From Clostridia bacterium (GTDB taxonomy: Bacteria; Bacillota; Clostridia; Oscillospirales; CAG-272), in contig JAGASL010000061.1 of assembly GCA_017621755.1 (NCBI GenBank), forward strand, positions 73,705-137,704: a DNA stretch of 64,000 bases, given 5' to 3'. The notes beneath the pieces are model-generated. The model made no database searches and was not told the DNA's origin. It was given only the letters and a program-made list of their open reading frames with translations. Below are positions 1-8,224 of this stretch, one piece after another; the first letter of the stretch is position 1, and each line of letters starts with the position of its first letter. A program made the translations under genes and the position numbers.

Positions 1-85
1 ATATTGCGCTCCTTCATCATTGTCTATAATAAGGATATTATATGTCTTTTCGCGCCTTTTGTCAAGAGGGGGTGCAAATCTTCGC

Positions 86-114
86 TTGACGAAGGGGCAT
101 TTTTGTGCTACAAT
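86..114 (+). promoter_or_regulatory. Sigma-A-type promoter for the 140-1045 gene
   Basis: The -35 box TTGACG lies at 86-91 and the -10 box TACAAT at 109-114, separated by exactly 17 bp. The start codon follows 25 nt after the -10 box. Confidence 0.75.
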
Positions 115-139
115 GAAAGAAAAAAGAACGAGGATTACC

Positions 140-1045
140 ATGAATAAAAAGATCGGTATCTCTACCTTTTATTTTCAGAAAGAGCTGGGCGACAGACAGG
201 CGCTGGCGCTTGCTGCCGAGATCGGCGCAGAGGGGATCGATTTCAATCTCTGTGATTACGACGATCGCCGCCCGGGCAATCTCTATACGAAAAGCGAGGA
301 GGAGATCGTTGCCTATTGCACCGCGCTGCGGGAATACGCCGCCTCGCTTGGGCTTGTATTTGTGCAAACGCACGGCCGCATCACCGGCTACCAGAGCCGG
401 CAGGAGGAGGACGAGGCGCTTATCCGCAATGCGCGCCTTGATTGCTTAGCCACGCGCGCGCTGGGTGCCTCGGTCTGCGTGATGCACACCGTCTCCAACA
501 GCGTTTACGGCGCCGATGCCCCCGCTGCGCTGATGCACGAAAAGAACGATGCGTTTTTCTTATCCGTTCTTCCCTTTGCGAAAGAATTTGAGATCCGCAT
601 CGCCACCGAGACCTATGGCATCTGCGGCTATACGAAGACCTGCGAGACCTTTGGCCTGATTCCCGAATTTATCGCCGCCTACGACCGCCTGGCCGCACAT
701 AAGGAGCTGGGAAAACATCTCACCGTATGCATGGATACCGGCCACACGCACAACGCCACCCAGTTCCCCGGTGCTATACCGGTGGGCGAGGCCATTCGCC
801 GGCTGGGCAAGCGTATTGCGGTGCTGCACCTGCACGATAATAACGGCTATGCCGACCAGCACACCATGCCCATGGCCGGCACGGCAGACTGGCAGGATAT
901 TTTGCAGGCGCTGGAGGAGACCGGCTTTGACGGGTATTATAACCTGGAGCTCTCACCCACCCATTTTGGCCCCGCCCTGGCCAAGGAGGAGGCCGCCTTT
1001 GCGATCAAAATCATGCGCAATCTGCTGGATGGCATGGAGAAATAA
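140..1045 (+). CDS. Sugar phosphate isomerase/epimerase family protein (xylose isomerase-like TIM barrel)
   Basis: 301 residues starting at ATG 140, chosen because it lies just after a consensus promoter and a GAGG-like ribosome site; the frame is open further upstream but that stretch includes the promoter. The protein begins MNKKIGISTFYFQ and has the AP-endonuclease-2/xylose-isomerase-like TIM-barrel pattern, with metal-binding segments such as HLHDNNGYADQH and a C-terminal NLELSP strand. Family members isomerise or epimerise sugars, inosose or ketoses using a divalent metal. No signal peptide is seen, so it should be cytosolic. It is monocistronic: its stop is followed by a separate promoter for the next gene. 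It closely resembles the protein at 31246-32157, sharing the H-x-x-D-N-x-x-x-A-D-Q-H segment. The substrate cannot be told from the sequence. Confidence 0.85.
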   Translation: MNKKIGISTFYFQKELGDRQALALAAEIGAEGIDFNLCDYDDRRPGNLYTKSEEEIVAYCTALREYAASLGLVFVQTHGRITGYQSRQEEDEALIRNARLDCLATRALGASVCVMHTVSNSVYGADAPAALMHEKNDAFFLSVLPFAKEFEIRIATETYGICGYTKTCETFGLIPEFIAAYDRLAAHKELGKHLTVCMDTGHTHNATQFPGAIPVGEAIRRLGKRIAVLHLHDNNGYADQHTMPMAGTADWQDILQALEETGFDGYYNLELSPTHFGPALAKEEAAFAIKIMRNLLDGMEK

Positions 1046-1064
1046 CGAAATTTGAAAAAAGGGC

Positions 1065-1093
1065 TTGCATATCCGGCCAAAAAATGGTACAAT
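1065..1093 (+). promoter_or_regulatory. Promoter for the exonuclease gene
   Basis: TTGCAT at 1065-1070 and TACAAT at 1088-1093, 17-bp spacer. Confidence 0.75.
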
Positions 1094-1134
1094 AAAAAAG
1101 TGCGTTGCACAAATACGACGAAAGAAGCGAAGTC

Positions 1135-2139
1135 ATGAATTACATTTCCCTCGATCTCGAGTGGAATCAAGCGTACGCGCAAAAGGCGCTGGCCGTGCAA
1201 AAGCGGCTGGAATGCCGCCTGCGTGGTGAGGTAATTCAGATCGGCGCTGTAAAGCTGGACGAGGATCTTAATCTCATCGGTAGCTATCGCATCACGGTAA
1301 AGCCAAAGTTCTTTAAGGTCATACAGCGGTACGTCATGCGCCTGACGGGCATTGACCAGACCATGCTGGACCACGGGACCCCGCTGCCGGAGGCGATCGA
1401 GCGCTTCCACCGCTGGTGCGGGGAGGATTTTGCCTTCCTGACCTGGGGGCCGGACGATATTCCGATGTTAGAGGACAATCTGCGTGCCCACCGGCTGGAT
1501 GGCTCTTGGCTGCATCGGGTCTACGATCTGCAGCTGATCTTTAACCGCCAGACAGACGGCAGCAAGAACCAGCGCTCGCTCGAATACGCGATGGAGCATT
1601 TCGGCATTGAGCAAAATCTGCCGGCGCATGATGCGCTGAACGATGCCTACTTCACAGCCCTGGTTGCCCAGCGGCTGGACGTAGCGGCAGGCATTGCCCA
1701 ATATGACGAGCGGCGAGGCGACAACCTGCTTACCACCGTGATCGGCGATGCCGATGGCGGCGAAAAGGGCTTTTCAACGCCCGAGCTGCTTTTGGCAGAC
1801 GAACGCGTTGCCACCCCCACCTGCCCGCTCTGCTCTGCACCGCTTACCCCGCTTGACAACCTTCTCCACTCTAAGGGGCAACGGTACACCCGCCTGTTTT
1901 CCTGCAAGGAGCATGGAAAGCTGTTTTTACGGATGCACCTGTTGCGCAATTTCAATGAAACGTGGCGTGCCAAATACGTGATCCTGCCGGCAGACGAGGC
2001 CGGAGAAAAGGATTACCGCAAACGGCTGCAGGATTCCGCAGTCGCAACCACCCGCCGCCGTCGCCCGCGCCGCAAGCCGCGGCAGGCACAGGAGGCCAGC
2101 ACGCAAGGCAGTGATGCCGCTACCCCGTCACCACAGTGA
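1135..2139 (+). CDS. DEDDh-family 3'-5' exonuclease with C-terminal zinc-binding region
   Basis: 334 residues from ATG 1135 (MNYISLDLEWNQ). An in-frame TTG at 1105 lies too close to the promoter to be likely. The N-terminal half is an RNase T/DnaQ-like fold: the DLEWN motif supplies the first Asp and Glu, a central Asp lies in the WGPDDIPML segment, and the HDALND segment supplies the His and last Asp. The C-terminal half holds a CPLC pair and a later CKEH, a plausible zinc knuckle, and ends in an Arg-rich basic tail that could contact nucleic acid. Proteins of this type degrade or trim RNA or DNA 3' ends, and the exact role is not known. It has its own promoter and a strong shared terminator. 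Confidence 0.85.
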   Translation: MNYISLDLEWNQAYAQKALAVQKRLECRLRGEVIQIGAVKLDEDLNLIGSYRITVKPKFFKVIQRYVMRLTGIDQTMLDHGTPLPEAIERFHRWCGEDFAFLTWGPDDIPMLEDNLRAHRLDGSWLHRVYDLQLIFNRQTDGSKNQRSLEYAMEHFGIEQNLPAHDALNDAYFTALVAQRLDVAAGIAQYDERRGDNLLTTVIGDADGGEKGFSTPELLLADERVATPTCPLCSAPLTPLDNLLHSKGQRYTRLFSCKEHGKLFLRMHLLRNFNETWRAKYVILPADEAGEKDYRKRLQDSAVATTRRRRPRRKPRQAQEASTQGSDAATPSPQ

Positions 2140-2151
2140 CCTTCATGGGGC

Positions 2152-2195
2152 AAAGAGATACCCGGTGGGCGTAAAGCGCCCACCGGGTATCTCTT
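2152..2195. terminator. Bidirectional rho-independent terminator
   Basis: A 20-bp perfect stem (2152-2171 with 2177-2196) with loop TAAAG lies between two convergent genes. T-rich sequence follows on the plus strand and the matching A-run precedes it, so it can serve both strands. Its right edge touches the stop codon of the AraC gene. Confidence 0.9.
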
Positions 2196-2996
2196 TTATC
2201 GGTTGCTTTTGCGGTAGGCGGAGGGGGTGACCCCCTCGACACGGCGAAAGCAGCTACAAAAATACGAAAAGCCTGAAAAGCCTGCCTCGTCGGCGATCTG
2301 CGATATGGTCTTTTCGGTAGTGAGCAGCAGCTGCTTAGCACGCGCCAGGCGGCGGTGATTGACGTATTCCATCACCGTCATACCCACCGAGCGATGAAAG
2401 GCGCGACAAAGATAACATTTGCTGACGTACAGCGCAGCGGCCATCTGATCTAAATCAAAATGCTCGTCAAGATGCTGGCTGATATAGGCCAGGGCGCGAG
2501 ATACCACGCCCCCCTCCGGCACGGCCGGCTCGCGCTCGCCGCGCGCACACAGGTCAAGCAGGGAAAGAATGGCCGCGTGCAGCACCGGTCTTTCCTCCTC
2601 GCGCGCCCTCTCAAACAGGCGGGCGATCGTTTCCAGCCGCCGCTCGATCAAAGAGGCTTCTGCCTCGGCAGGGATCACGCTGGCATGCTCACCGCCAAAA
2701 AGCCGCTCGATCAAAAATTCACAGTCGGCCGCCTCTAAAAAGCGATGCAGGCCGTCCCGCGCCAAAATCAGCTTGCTACGGCAATAATCGGCCGGCCGAT
2801 CGGGGATCGAGCAATGCGGCTCTGCCGCGTTGATCAGATACAGCGTGCCGGCACGCATGGGGTAGAGCCTGTCGCGCACCAGCATGTGCCCCCCATCGGT
2901 ATGCACCAGCAGCACCTCGTATTGATTTTCCTCAGTATGCTTACAGCTGATACGCTCGTCACGCCCGCACACCCGGTAGGCCGCCTCTCTGATCAT
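2196..2996 (-). CDS. AraC-family transcriptional regulator (probable sialic acid regulator)
   Basis: 266 residues; start ATG at 2996 is preceded by AAGGAGC at good spacing. The N-terminal ~150 residues look like a cupin-type effector domain. The last ~100 carry the two helix-turn-helix units of AraC/XylS proteins (AAALYVSKCYLCRAFHRS and ISQIADEAGFSGFSYFCSCF). It is divergent from nanA and a sialidase gene, with only 139 nt between, so by the usual logic of AraC regulators it probably senses a sialic-acid-derived ligand and activates that pair. This role is inference. Confidence 0.9.
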   Translation of the reverse strand: MIREAAYRVCGRDERISCKHTEENQYEVLLVHTDGGHMLVRDRLYPMRAGTLYLINAAEPHCSIPDRPADYCRSKLILARDGLHRFLEAADCEFLIERLFGGEHASVIPAEAEASLIERRLETIARLFERAREEERPVLHAAILSLLDLCARGEREPAVPEGGVVSRALAYISQHLDEHFDLDQMAAALYVSKCYLCRAFHRSVGMTVMEYVNHRRLARAKQLLLTTEKTISQIADEAGFSGFSYFCSCFRRVEGVTPSAYRKSNR

Positions 2997-3019
2997 AGCA
3001 AACGCTCCTTTTTTCTTTT

Positions 3020-3048
3020 ATTTTACCATCTCGCTCTCAAAAAGTCAA
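3020..3048 (-). promoter_or_regulatory. Promoter for the AraC regulator
   Basis: On the minus strand, TTGACT (3043-3048) and TAAAAT (3020-3025), 17-bp spacer. On the plus strand the same gap has a TACAAT -10 for nanA at 3101-3106 without a good -35 box, as expected for an activator-dependent promoter. An imperfect palindrome GGGACAATATTCCC at 3063-3076 could be an operator. Confidence 0.65.
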
Positions 3049-3135
3049 TACAACAAAAATAAGGGACAATATTCCCCTATTATTTTTTCAATTTTTGCCT
3101 TACAATAAAAGAAAAAACAGAAAGGGTACCGATCT

Positions 3136-4008
3136 ATGAACAAGCATACAGGCGTTTTCCCCGCTCTGCTGACCCCCTTCACGGCAGAGGGCAGGATCAA
3201 CGACAAGGAGCTTGAGAGGCTCATTGCGTATAACATCAAGAAAGGAGTAGCCGGCTTTTACGTAAACGGCAGCACGCAGGAGGCGTTTCTGCTGCGCGAG
3301 GAGGAGCGCCGGCATATCTACCGCTTAGTGAAGGAGATCTGCGGCGACCGCGTTACGCTTTACGCGCACATCGGCTGCGTATCGACCGAGGAGGCGATCT
3401 CCTACGGCCACCTGGCTACCGAGCTGGGGTACGATGCCGTATCTGCCGTGGCACCCTTTTACTACAAATTTTCGGTAGGCGAGATCAAGCAGCACTACCG
3501 CATGATCGCCAAGGCGGTAGAGCTGCCCCTGATCCTTTACAACATCCCCGCCTTTTCGGGCGTTTCACTCACGTTTGACGATTTTGCCGAGCTGCTGGAG
3601 GATGACAAGATGATCGGCGTCAAATACACCTCGGCCGACCATTTTATGCTGCAGCGCCTGTGCGCGGCCTTTCCGCACAAGTGCTTCTTTAACGGCTATG
3701 ACGAGACCTTTGCCGCCGGTCTGATCATGGGTGTGGGTGGCGGCATTGGCTCTACCTACAACTTCATGGCCGAAAAGTTTGTGGATATGCAGGCAAAATT
3801 TAAGCAGGGCGATATTGCCGGCGTGCAGGCGGTGCAGGACGTGGTAAACCGCATCATTGCCGCGCTTTGCCGCGTGGGCGTGATGCAGGGCGAAAAGGCG
3901 CTGCTCGACATGCTGGGCTTTGATTTCGGCCCCTGCCGCGCGCCATTTGCCCCTCTCTCAAAAGAGGCTATGCAATACCTGGCAGACACCGTGCTGCCGC
4001 TGCTATAA
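3136..4008 (+). CDS. nanA: N-acetylneuraminate lyase
   Basis: 290 residues, the usual length for the family. The protein belongs to the DapA/NanA class I aldolases: the N-terminal GVFPALLTPF strand, a GSTQE (substrate carboxylate-binding GST-like) loop at about 45, the YNIPAFSGV segment with the catalytic Tyr, and GVKYTS with the Schiff-base Lys at about residue 164. YNIP-x-SGV is typical of NanA rather than DapA. It splits sialic acid into N-acetylmannosamine and pyruvate in the cytosol. It starts a two-gene unit with the sialidase gene 11 nt downstream. NanE and NanK, which would complete the pathway, are not in this window. Confidence 0.9.
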   Translation: MNKHTGVFPALLTPFTAEGRINDKELERLIAYNIKKGVAGFYVNGSTQEAFLLREEERRHIYRLVKEICGDRVTLYAHIGCVSTEEAISYGHLATELGYDAVSAVAPFYYKFSVGEIKQHYRMIAKAVELPLILYNIPAFSGVSLTFDDFAELLEDDKMIGVKYTSADHFMLQRLCAAFPHKCFFNGYDETFAAGLIMGVGGGIGSTYNFMAEKFVDMQAKFKQGDIAGVQAVQDVVNRIIAALCRVGVMQGEKALLDMLGFDFGPCRAPFAPLSKEAMQYLADTVLPLL

Positions 4009-4019
4009 GGAGAAGCACC

Positions 4020-5033
4020 ATGAACGTTTTGAACGATTATTCCATGGCTGTGGCGGGCGAGGGTGACTACGCCCTGCGCCGTATTCCCGGCCTGATCACC
4101 TGTGCAGACGGCTCTATCCTCTGCTACTACGAATGCCGCTCCTGTCTAAGCGACTGGGCGCTGATCGACATTGGCATGCGCAAAAGCACAGACGGCGGTC
4201 TGACCTGGGACAAGGAGCGCATCATTGCCTCCTCCGGCGGTAAAAATACCGTCAACAACCCCGTCATGATGGTAGCCGGAGAGGGCAAGCTGATCCTTCT
4301 TTACTTAGAAAACTACAAGCGCCTATTCCAGCGCGAGAGCCACGACCACGGCGAAAGCTGGAGCGAGGCGTGTGAGATCACCGATGCGCTTGAGGCCTTT
4401 CGCCTGGAATTTCCATGGACGTGTGCCGCCGTTGGCCCCGGCCACGGCTGCCGCCTGCCCTCTGGCCGGCTGGTGATCAACGTATGGATGGCAAGCGACA
4501 AGACGAATATTTTCGCCCATTGGCCAAGCGTGGTCTCTTGCTTGTATAGCGACGATGAGGGGGCAAGCTGGCAGCGCGGGCAGATCATCGGTGACCCGGT
4601 AGAGGGTGCTAACCTCAACGAGGCGGTCATCCTGCCGCTGGCATCCGGCGGCGTGCTCTTTAATATTCGCAACTACGCCCCCTGCAAGCGGCGCTACCTG
4701 GCCTATAACGAGGATGCAGCCGGCGAATGGAGAAATTGCCATTTTTCCGAGGCGCTGCGTGACCCCGGCTGCATGGCCGGCATGTGCCGCGCGGGGGATG
4801 ACCTGCTGTACTGCGGCTGTGACACCGACGGAGAGGGAAAACAATGGGGGCCGAGCCGCATTCACTTGACCCTGCAACGCTCGCACGACGACGGCGCGAC
4901 ATGGGAAAAATGCTATCTTTCCAAGCTCGGCGGCTATAGCGACGTGTGTGTGGCGCAGGACGGCAAAACAGCCATCGTTCTTTACGAACGCAACGAATGC
5001 AGCGACCTGCGCCTGGCGCGCGTGGCGCTTTGA
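4020..5033 (+). CDS. Sialidase-like BNR-repeat protein, apparently intracellular
   Basis: 337 residues with a clear AAGGAGAAGCACC ribosome site. An N-terminal RRIPG segment matches the (F/Y)RIP arginine motif of sialidases. Four Asp-box (S-x-D-x-G-x-T-W) repeats are visible: STDGGLTW, SHDHGESW, SDDEGASW and SHDDGATW, consistent with a six-bladed beta-propeller. There is no signal peptide or anchor, so it should act in the cytosol on imported sialosides. Its position behind nanA supports a sialic acid role. An alternative is another propeller hydrolase with Asp boxes, since the catalytic Tyr/Glu pair cannot be assigned with certainty by eye. Confidence 0.85.
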   Translation: MNVLNDYSMAVAGEGDYALRRIPGLITCADGSILCYYECRSCLSDWALIDIGMRKSTDGGLTWDKERIIASSGGKNTVNNPVMMVAGEGKLILLYLENYKRLFQRESHDHGESWSEACEITDALEAFRLEFPWTCAAVGPGHGCRLPSGRLVINVWMASDKTNIFAHWPSVVSCLYSDDEGASWQRGQIIGDPVEGANLNEAVILPLASGGVLFNIRNYAPCKRRYLAYNEDAAGEWRNCHFSEALRDPGCMAGMCRAGDDLLYCGCDTDGEGKQWGPSRIHLTLQRSHDDGATWEKCYLSKLGGYSDVCVAQDGKTAIVLYERNECSDLRLARVAL

Positions 5034-5039
5034 CCAAAA

Positions 5040-5077
5040 AGCGACTGTCGATTGACGGTCGCTTTATTTTTTTCAGT
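5040..5077 (+). terminator. Rho-independent terminator after the sialidase gene
   Basis: Stem AGCGACTGTC/GACGGTCGCT (one G-T pair), loop GATT, followed by TTTATTTTTTT. Confidence 0.85.
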
Positions 5078-5084
5078 TTTCTTC

Positions 5085-5113
5085 TTTACTTGCAGGAAAA
5101 TTTATGGTATACT
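5085..5113 (+). promoter_or_regulatory. Promoter for the pseudouridine synthase gene
   Basis: TTTACT at 5085-5090 and TATACT at 5108-5113, 17-bp spacer. Confidence 0.65.
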
Positions 5114-5143
5114 AAAGCGAAGAAAATCTGCCGGGGAGGCACC

Positions 5144-5854
5144 ATGAGATTAGATCGGTTTTTAAGCAACACGGGTCTGCTTTCACGCAAGGAGGCGGCC
5201 AAGGCCGGGAAGGACGGACGCATTACCGTGAACGGCGAGATCGTGCGCCGTGTGGACGGGCATATCAACGAGCATACAGACGTTGTCTGCCTGGACGGTG
5301 AGCAGATCGGCTACCACCAATTTGATTACGTGTGGCTGAACAAGCCCACAGGCTACGTCAGCGCGACCGAGGACGGTCGCCTGCCCTGCGTGACCGAGCT
5401 GCTGCCGCCGCCGCTTGACAAGCGCGGTCTGTTTCCCTGTGGGCGGCTTGACCGCGACACGGTGGGCCTCGTGCTGCTGACCAACGACGGGCAGCTTTCG
5501 CACACCCTGCTTTCGCCCAAGAAGCACGTGCAAAAGGAATACCGCTTTACCTGCGAGCCGCCGTTGCCGGTGGGCGCGGAGGAGAAATTTTCAGCGGGCA
5601 TGACGATCGACGGCGATGAGCGCTGCAAGCCGGCGCTGCTTGTGTGTGACGAGGGGCGCGCGGGTGGCGTGATCACCCTGACCGAGGGGAAATACCACCA
5701 GATCAAGCGCATGGTAGAGGCCTGCGGCAGCCGCGTGATCACGCTTGAGCGCATCTCGTTTGCCGGCATTCCGCTTGACCCGGCGCTGGCACGCGGTGAG
5801 ATACGCGCCGCCACGGAAGAAGAAATTGAAAGATTGCGCCACGCAACAGATTAA
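5144..5854 (+). CDS. rsuA: RsuA-family pseudouridine synthase
   Basis: 236 residues from ATG 5144, chosen because of the GGGGAGGCACC ribosome site and because the protein begins directly with the S4 domain (MRLDRFLSNTGLLSRKEA). Residues 1-60 form the S4 RNA-binding domain. The catalytic GRLDRDTVGLVLLTNDG motif, with the nucleophilic Asp, lies near residue 105. A KKHVQKEY segment follows, as in RsuA/RluB/RluE. Enzymes of this subgroup turn a uridine of rRNA into pseudouridine; RsuA acts on 16S U516 in E. coli. Which rRNA is modified here is not provable from the sequence. The tex gene starts 12 nt downstream and is probably cotranscribed. Confidence 0.88.
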   Translation: MRLDRFLSNTGLLSRKEAAKAGKDGRITVNGEIVRRVDGHINEHTDVVCLDGEQIGYHQFDYVWLNKPTGYVSATEDGRLPCVTELLPPPLDKRGLFPCGRLDRDTVGLVLLTNDGQLSHTLLSPKKHVQKEYRFTCEPPLPVGAEEKFSAGMTIDGDERCKPALLVCDEGRAGGVITLTEGKYHQIKRMVEACGSRVITLERISFAGIPLDPALARGEIRAATEEEIERLRHATD

Positions 5855-5866
5855 AAGGAGAGATAA

Positions 5867-8035
5867 ATGGATATCATTAAAGCGTTAGCGAAGGAATTGA
5901 GCCTGACCGAGGAGCAGGTGGAAAAGACGGTAGCCCTACTTGACGAGGGGAACACCGTGCCCTTTATTGCCCGGTACCGCAAGGAGGTGACCGGCAGCCT
6001 GGATGACGTGATGCTGCGTAATTTAGAGGACAGGCTGAACTACCTGCGCAAGCTGGACGAGCGCCGCACGGAGATCGCCTCGCTGATCGAGGCGCAGGGC
6101 AAGCTGACACCCGAGATCACCCAGGCGCTTGACCGCGCCGTGACGCTGGTGGAGCTGGAGGATATTTACCGCCCCTACCGGCCGAAGAGAAAAACGCGCG
6201 CCTCGGTGGCGCGGGAAAAGGGCCTTGGCCCTCTTGCCGAGCTGATCGCCGAGCAGCGTGACTGCTACGAGCCGACGATCGAGGAGGCGGCTGCCGCCTA
6301 CGTGGATGAGGAAAAGGGCGTTGCTTCTGCCGCCGAGGCGCTGCAGGGGGCGCTCGACATCATTGCCGAGGATATTTCCAACGAAGCCGACTACCGCAAG
6401 CTGCTGCGTGCCTTTACGGTGGAAAACGGGTCGCTTGTTACCCGTGCGGCCAAGGAGGAGGATTCGGTATACAAGGATTATTACGAATTCAGCGAGCCGA
6501 TCAAGAAGCTGCGTGGGCACCGCGTGCTGGCCATCAACCGCGGCGAGAAGGAGGAATTCCTCAAGGTATCGATCGAGGTACCGGAGGAGGATGCCGTTGC
6601 CAAGCTGGCCGCCCACGTTATCAAGAACAAAAATAGCGCGGCCGTTCCCCACCTGATGACCACTATTCGCGACAGCTATGACCGCCTGATCTTCCCCGCC
6701 ATCGAGCGTGAGATCCGCTCTGACCTGTTTGACGAGGCAAGCGAGGGTGCCTTGAAGGTGTTTGCCGAGAACCTGCGCAACCTGCTGATGATCTCGCCCC
6801 TGAAGGGCAAGACCGTGCTGGGCTATGACCCCGGCTACCGCACCGGCTGCAAGCTGGCCGTGGTAGACAGCACTGGCAAGGTGCTGGATACCGCCGTGAT
6901 CTACCCCACCAAGCCGCGCGAGGACATTCCGCGCAGCCGTGAAACGGTGCTGCGCCTGATCCGCCGTTACGGCGTAGACGTGGTGGCCATCGGCAACGGC
7001 ACTGCCTCGCGCGAGAGCGAGCTGTTTATTGCCGACACGCTGAAGGGCCTTGACCGTGATGTGCGCTACACCATCGTCAGCGAGGCGGGCGCCAGCGTTT
7101 ACTCGGCCTCTAAGCTGGGGGCAGAGGAGTTCCCGGATTTTGACGTGACAGAGCGTTCGGCCGTTTCGATCGCGCGCCGCCTGCAGGACCCCTTGGCTGA
7201 GCTGGTCAAGATCGAGCCGCAGGCCATTGGCGTTGGCCAGTACCAGCACGACATGAAGCCTGCCCGCATGAGCGAGGCGCTGGGTGGCGTGGTAGAGGAC
7301 TGCGTAAACGCCGTGGGCGTAGACGTGAACACCGCCTCCTATTCCCTGCTTTCCTACATCGCCGGCATCAGCACCGCGGCGGCCAAGAACATCGTGGCCT
7401 ACCGTGAGGCAAACGGCGAATTTACCCGCCGCGCCCAGATCCTGAAGGTGCCCAAGATCGGCGCCAAGGCCTTTGAGCAGTGCGCCGGCTTTCTGCGCGT
7501 GCCCGGTTCAGACGAGCTGTTAGATAACACCGGCGTTCACCCCGAATCCTATGAGCTGACCAACCGCCTGCTGGCGCTGTTCGGCTATACCGAGGAAAAC
7601 GTGCGCCAGGGCGAGATCGGCATGCTGCGCAGCAAGGTGACCCTGCGCGGGGTAGACAAGGTATGTGCCGAGCTTGGCTGCGGCGAGCCAACGCTGATGG
7701 ATATCATTGGCGAGCTGGAAAAGCCCGGCCGCGACATTCGTGATGCTGCCCCGGCACCCGTTCTGCGCTCTGACGTGCTGGAAATGAAGGATCTTGAAGA
7801 GGGCATGCTGCTGAAGGGCACCGTGCGCAACGTGGTGGACTTTGGCGCCTTTGTTGACATTGGCGTGCATGAGGACGGCCTGTTGCACATTTCCGAGATG
7901 AGCGATAAATTCATCCGCCACCCGCGCGAAATGTATTCGGTAGGCGACGTGATCGAGGTGCGTATTAAAAGCGTAGACCTGCAGCGCAAGCGCATTGCCC
8001 TTTCACGCAAGGGGCTGAATGCCACGAAAAATTAA
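5867..8035 (+). CDS. tex: Tex-family transcription accessory / RNA-binding protein
   Basis: 722 residues, a normal Tex length, with an AAAAGGAGAG ribosome site. Domain order is the family standard: N-terminal helical/HTH region, a YqgF-like RNase H fold (VLGYDPGYRTGCKLAVVD near residue 325), helix-hairpin-helix repeats (NIVAYREANGEFTRRAQILKVPKIG), and a C-terminal S1 RNA-binding domain (GTVRNVVDFGAFVDIGVHEDG, about 650-715). Tex proteins bind nucleic acid and influence transcription and RNA handling; the exact job is unsettled in most bacteria. Probably cotranscribed with the upstream pseudouridine synthase gene. Confidence 0.95.
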   Translation: MDIIKALAKELSLTEEQVEKTVALLDEGNTVPFIARYRKEVTGSLDDVMLRNLEDRLNYLRKLDERRTEIASLIEAQGKLTPEITQALDRAVTLVELEDIYRPYRPKRKTRASVAREKGLGPLAELIAEQRDCYEPTIEEAAAAYVDEEKGVASAAEALQGALDIIAEDISNEADYRKLLRAFTVENGSLVTRAAKEEDSVYKDYYEFSEPIKKLRGHRVLAINRGEKEEFLKVSIEVPEEDAVAKLAAHVIKNKNSAAVPHLMTTIRDSYDRLIFPAIEREIRSDLFDEASEGALKVFAENLRNLLMISPLKGKTVLGYDPGYRTGCKLAVVDSTGKVLDTAVIYPTKPREDIPRSRETVLRLIRRYGVDVVAIGNGTASRESELFIADTLKGLDRDVRYTIVSEAGASVYSASKLGAEEFPDFDVTERSAVSIARRLQDPLAELVKIEPQAIGVGQYQHDMKPARMSEALGGVVEDCVNAVGVDVNTASYSLLSYIAGISTAAAKNIVAYREANGEFTRRAQILKVPKIGAKAFEQCAGFLRVPGSDELLDNTGVHPESYELTNRLLALFGYTEENVRQGEIGMLRSKVTLRGVDKVCAELGCGEPTLMDIIGELEKPGRDIRDAAPAPVLRSDVLEMKDLEEGMLLKGTVRNVVDFGAFVDIGVHEDGLLHISEMSDKFIRHPREMYSVGDVIEVRIKSVDLQRKRIALSRKGLNATKN

Positions 8036-8063
8036 ATATTTTTCTAATAAATTAGATAATAAA

Positions 8064-8181
8064 TCGAAATATTTTTCGAAAGCGCTCTGTTTTTGCCAAA
8101 TTTTTATACATGTTGCACAAATATCAGGCAAAAAGTTTGTCAACAAAAGCCCTTTTCATTTGGCAAAAAATTTGGTACAAT
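8064..8181 (+). promoter_or_regulatory. AT-rich control region of the sugar ATPase gene, with a cre-like site
   Basis: This 190-nt gap holds a TACAAT -10 box at 8176-8181 with a weak -35 (TTTTCA, 8153-8158). It also has the palindrome TCGAAA-TATT-TTTCGA (8064-8079) and CGAAAGCGCTCTGT (8077-8090), whose core GAAAGCGCT matches the catabolite-responsive element consensus but whose 3' end does not. An 11-bp inverted repeat TTTTTGCCAAA (8090-8100) / TTTGGCAAAAA (8159-8169) brackets the rest. CcpA-type control is plausible but unproven. Confidence 0.45.
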
Positions 8182-8224
8182 ATGATCGTAAAATTGTTAC
8201 TCATATAAACAGGAGGAATTCATT

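Noticed and set aside
6023..7249. 408-codon minus-strand frame opposite tex
   Set aside because: Antisense to tex; no ribosome site or recognisable domain.
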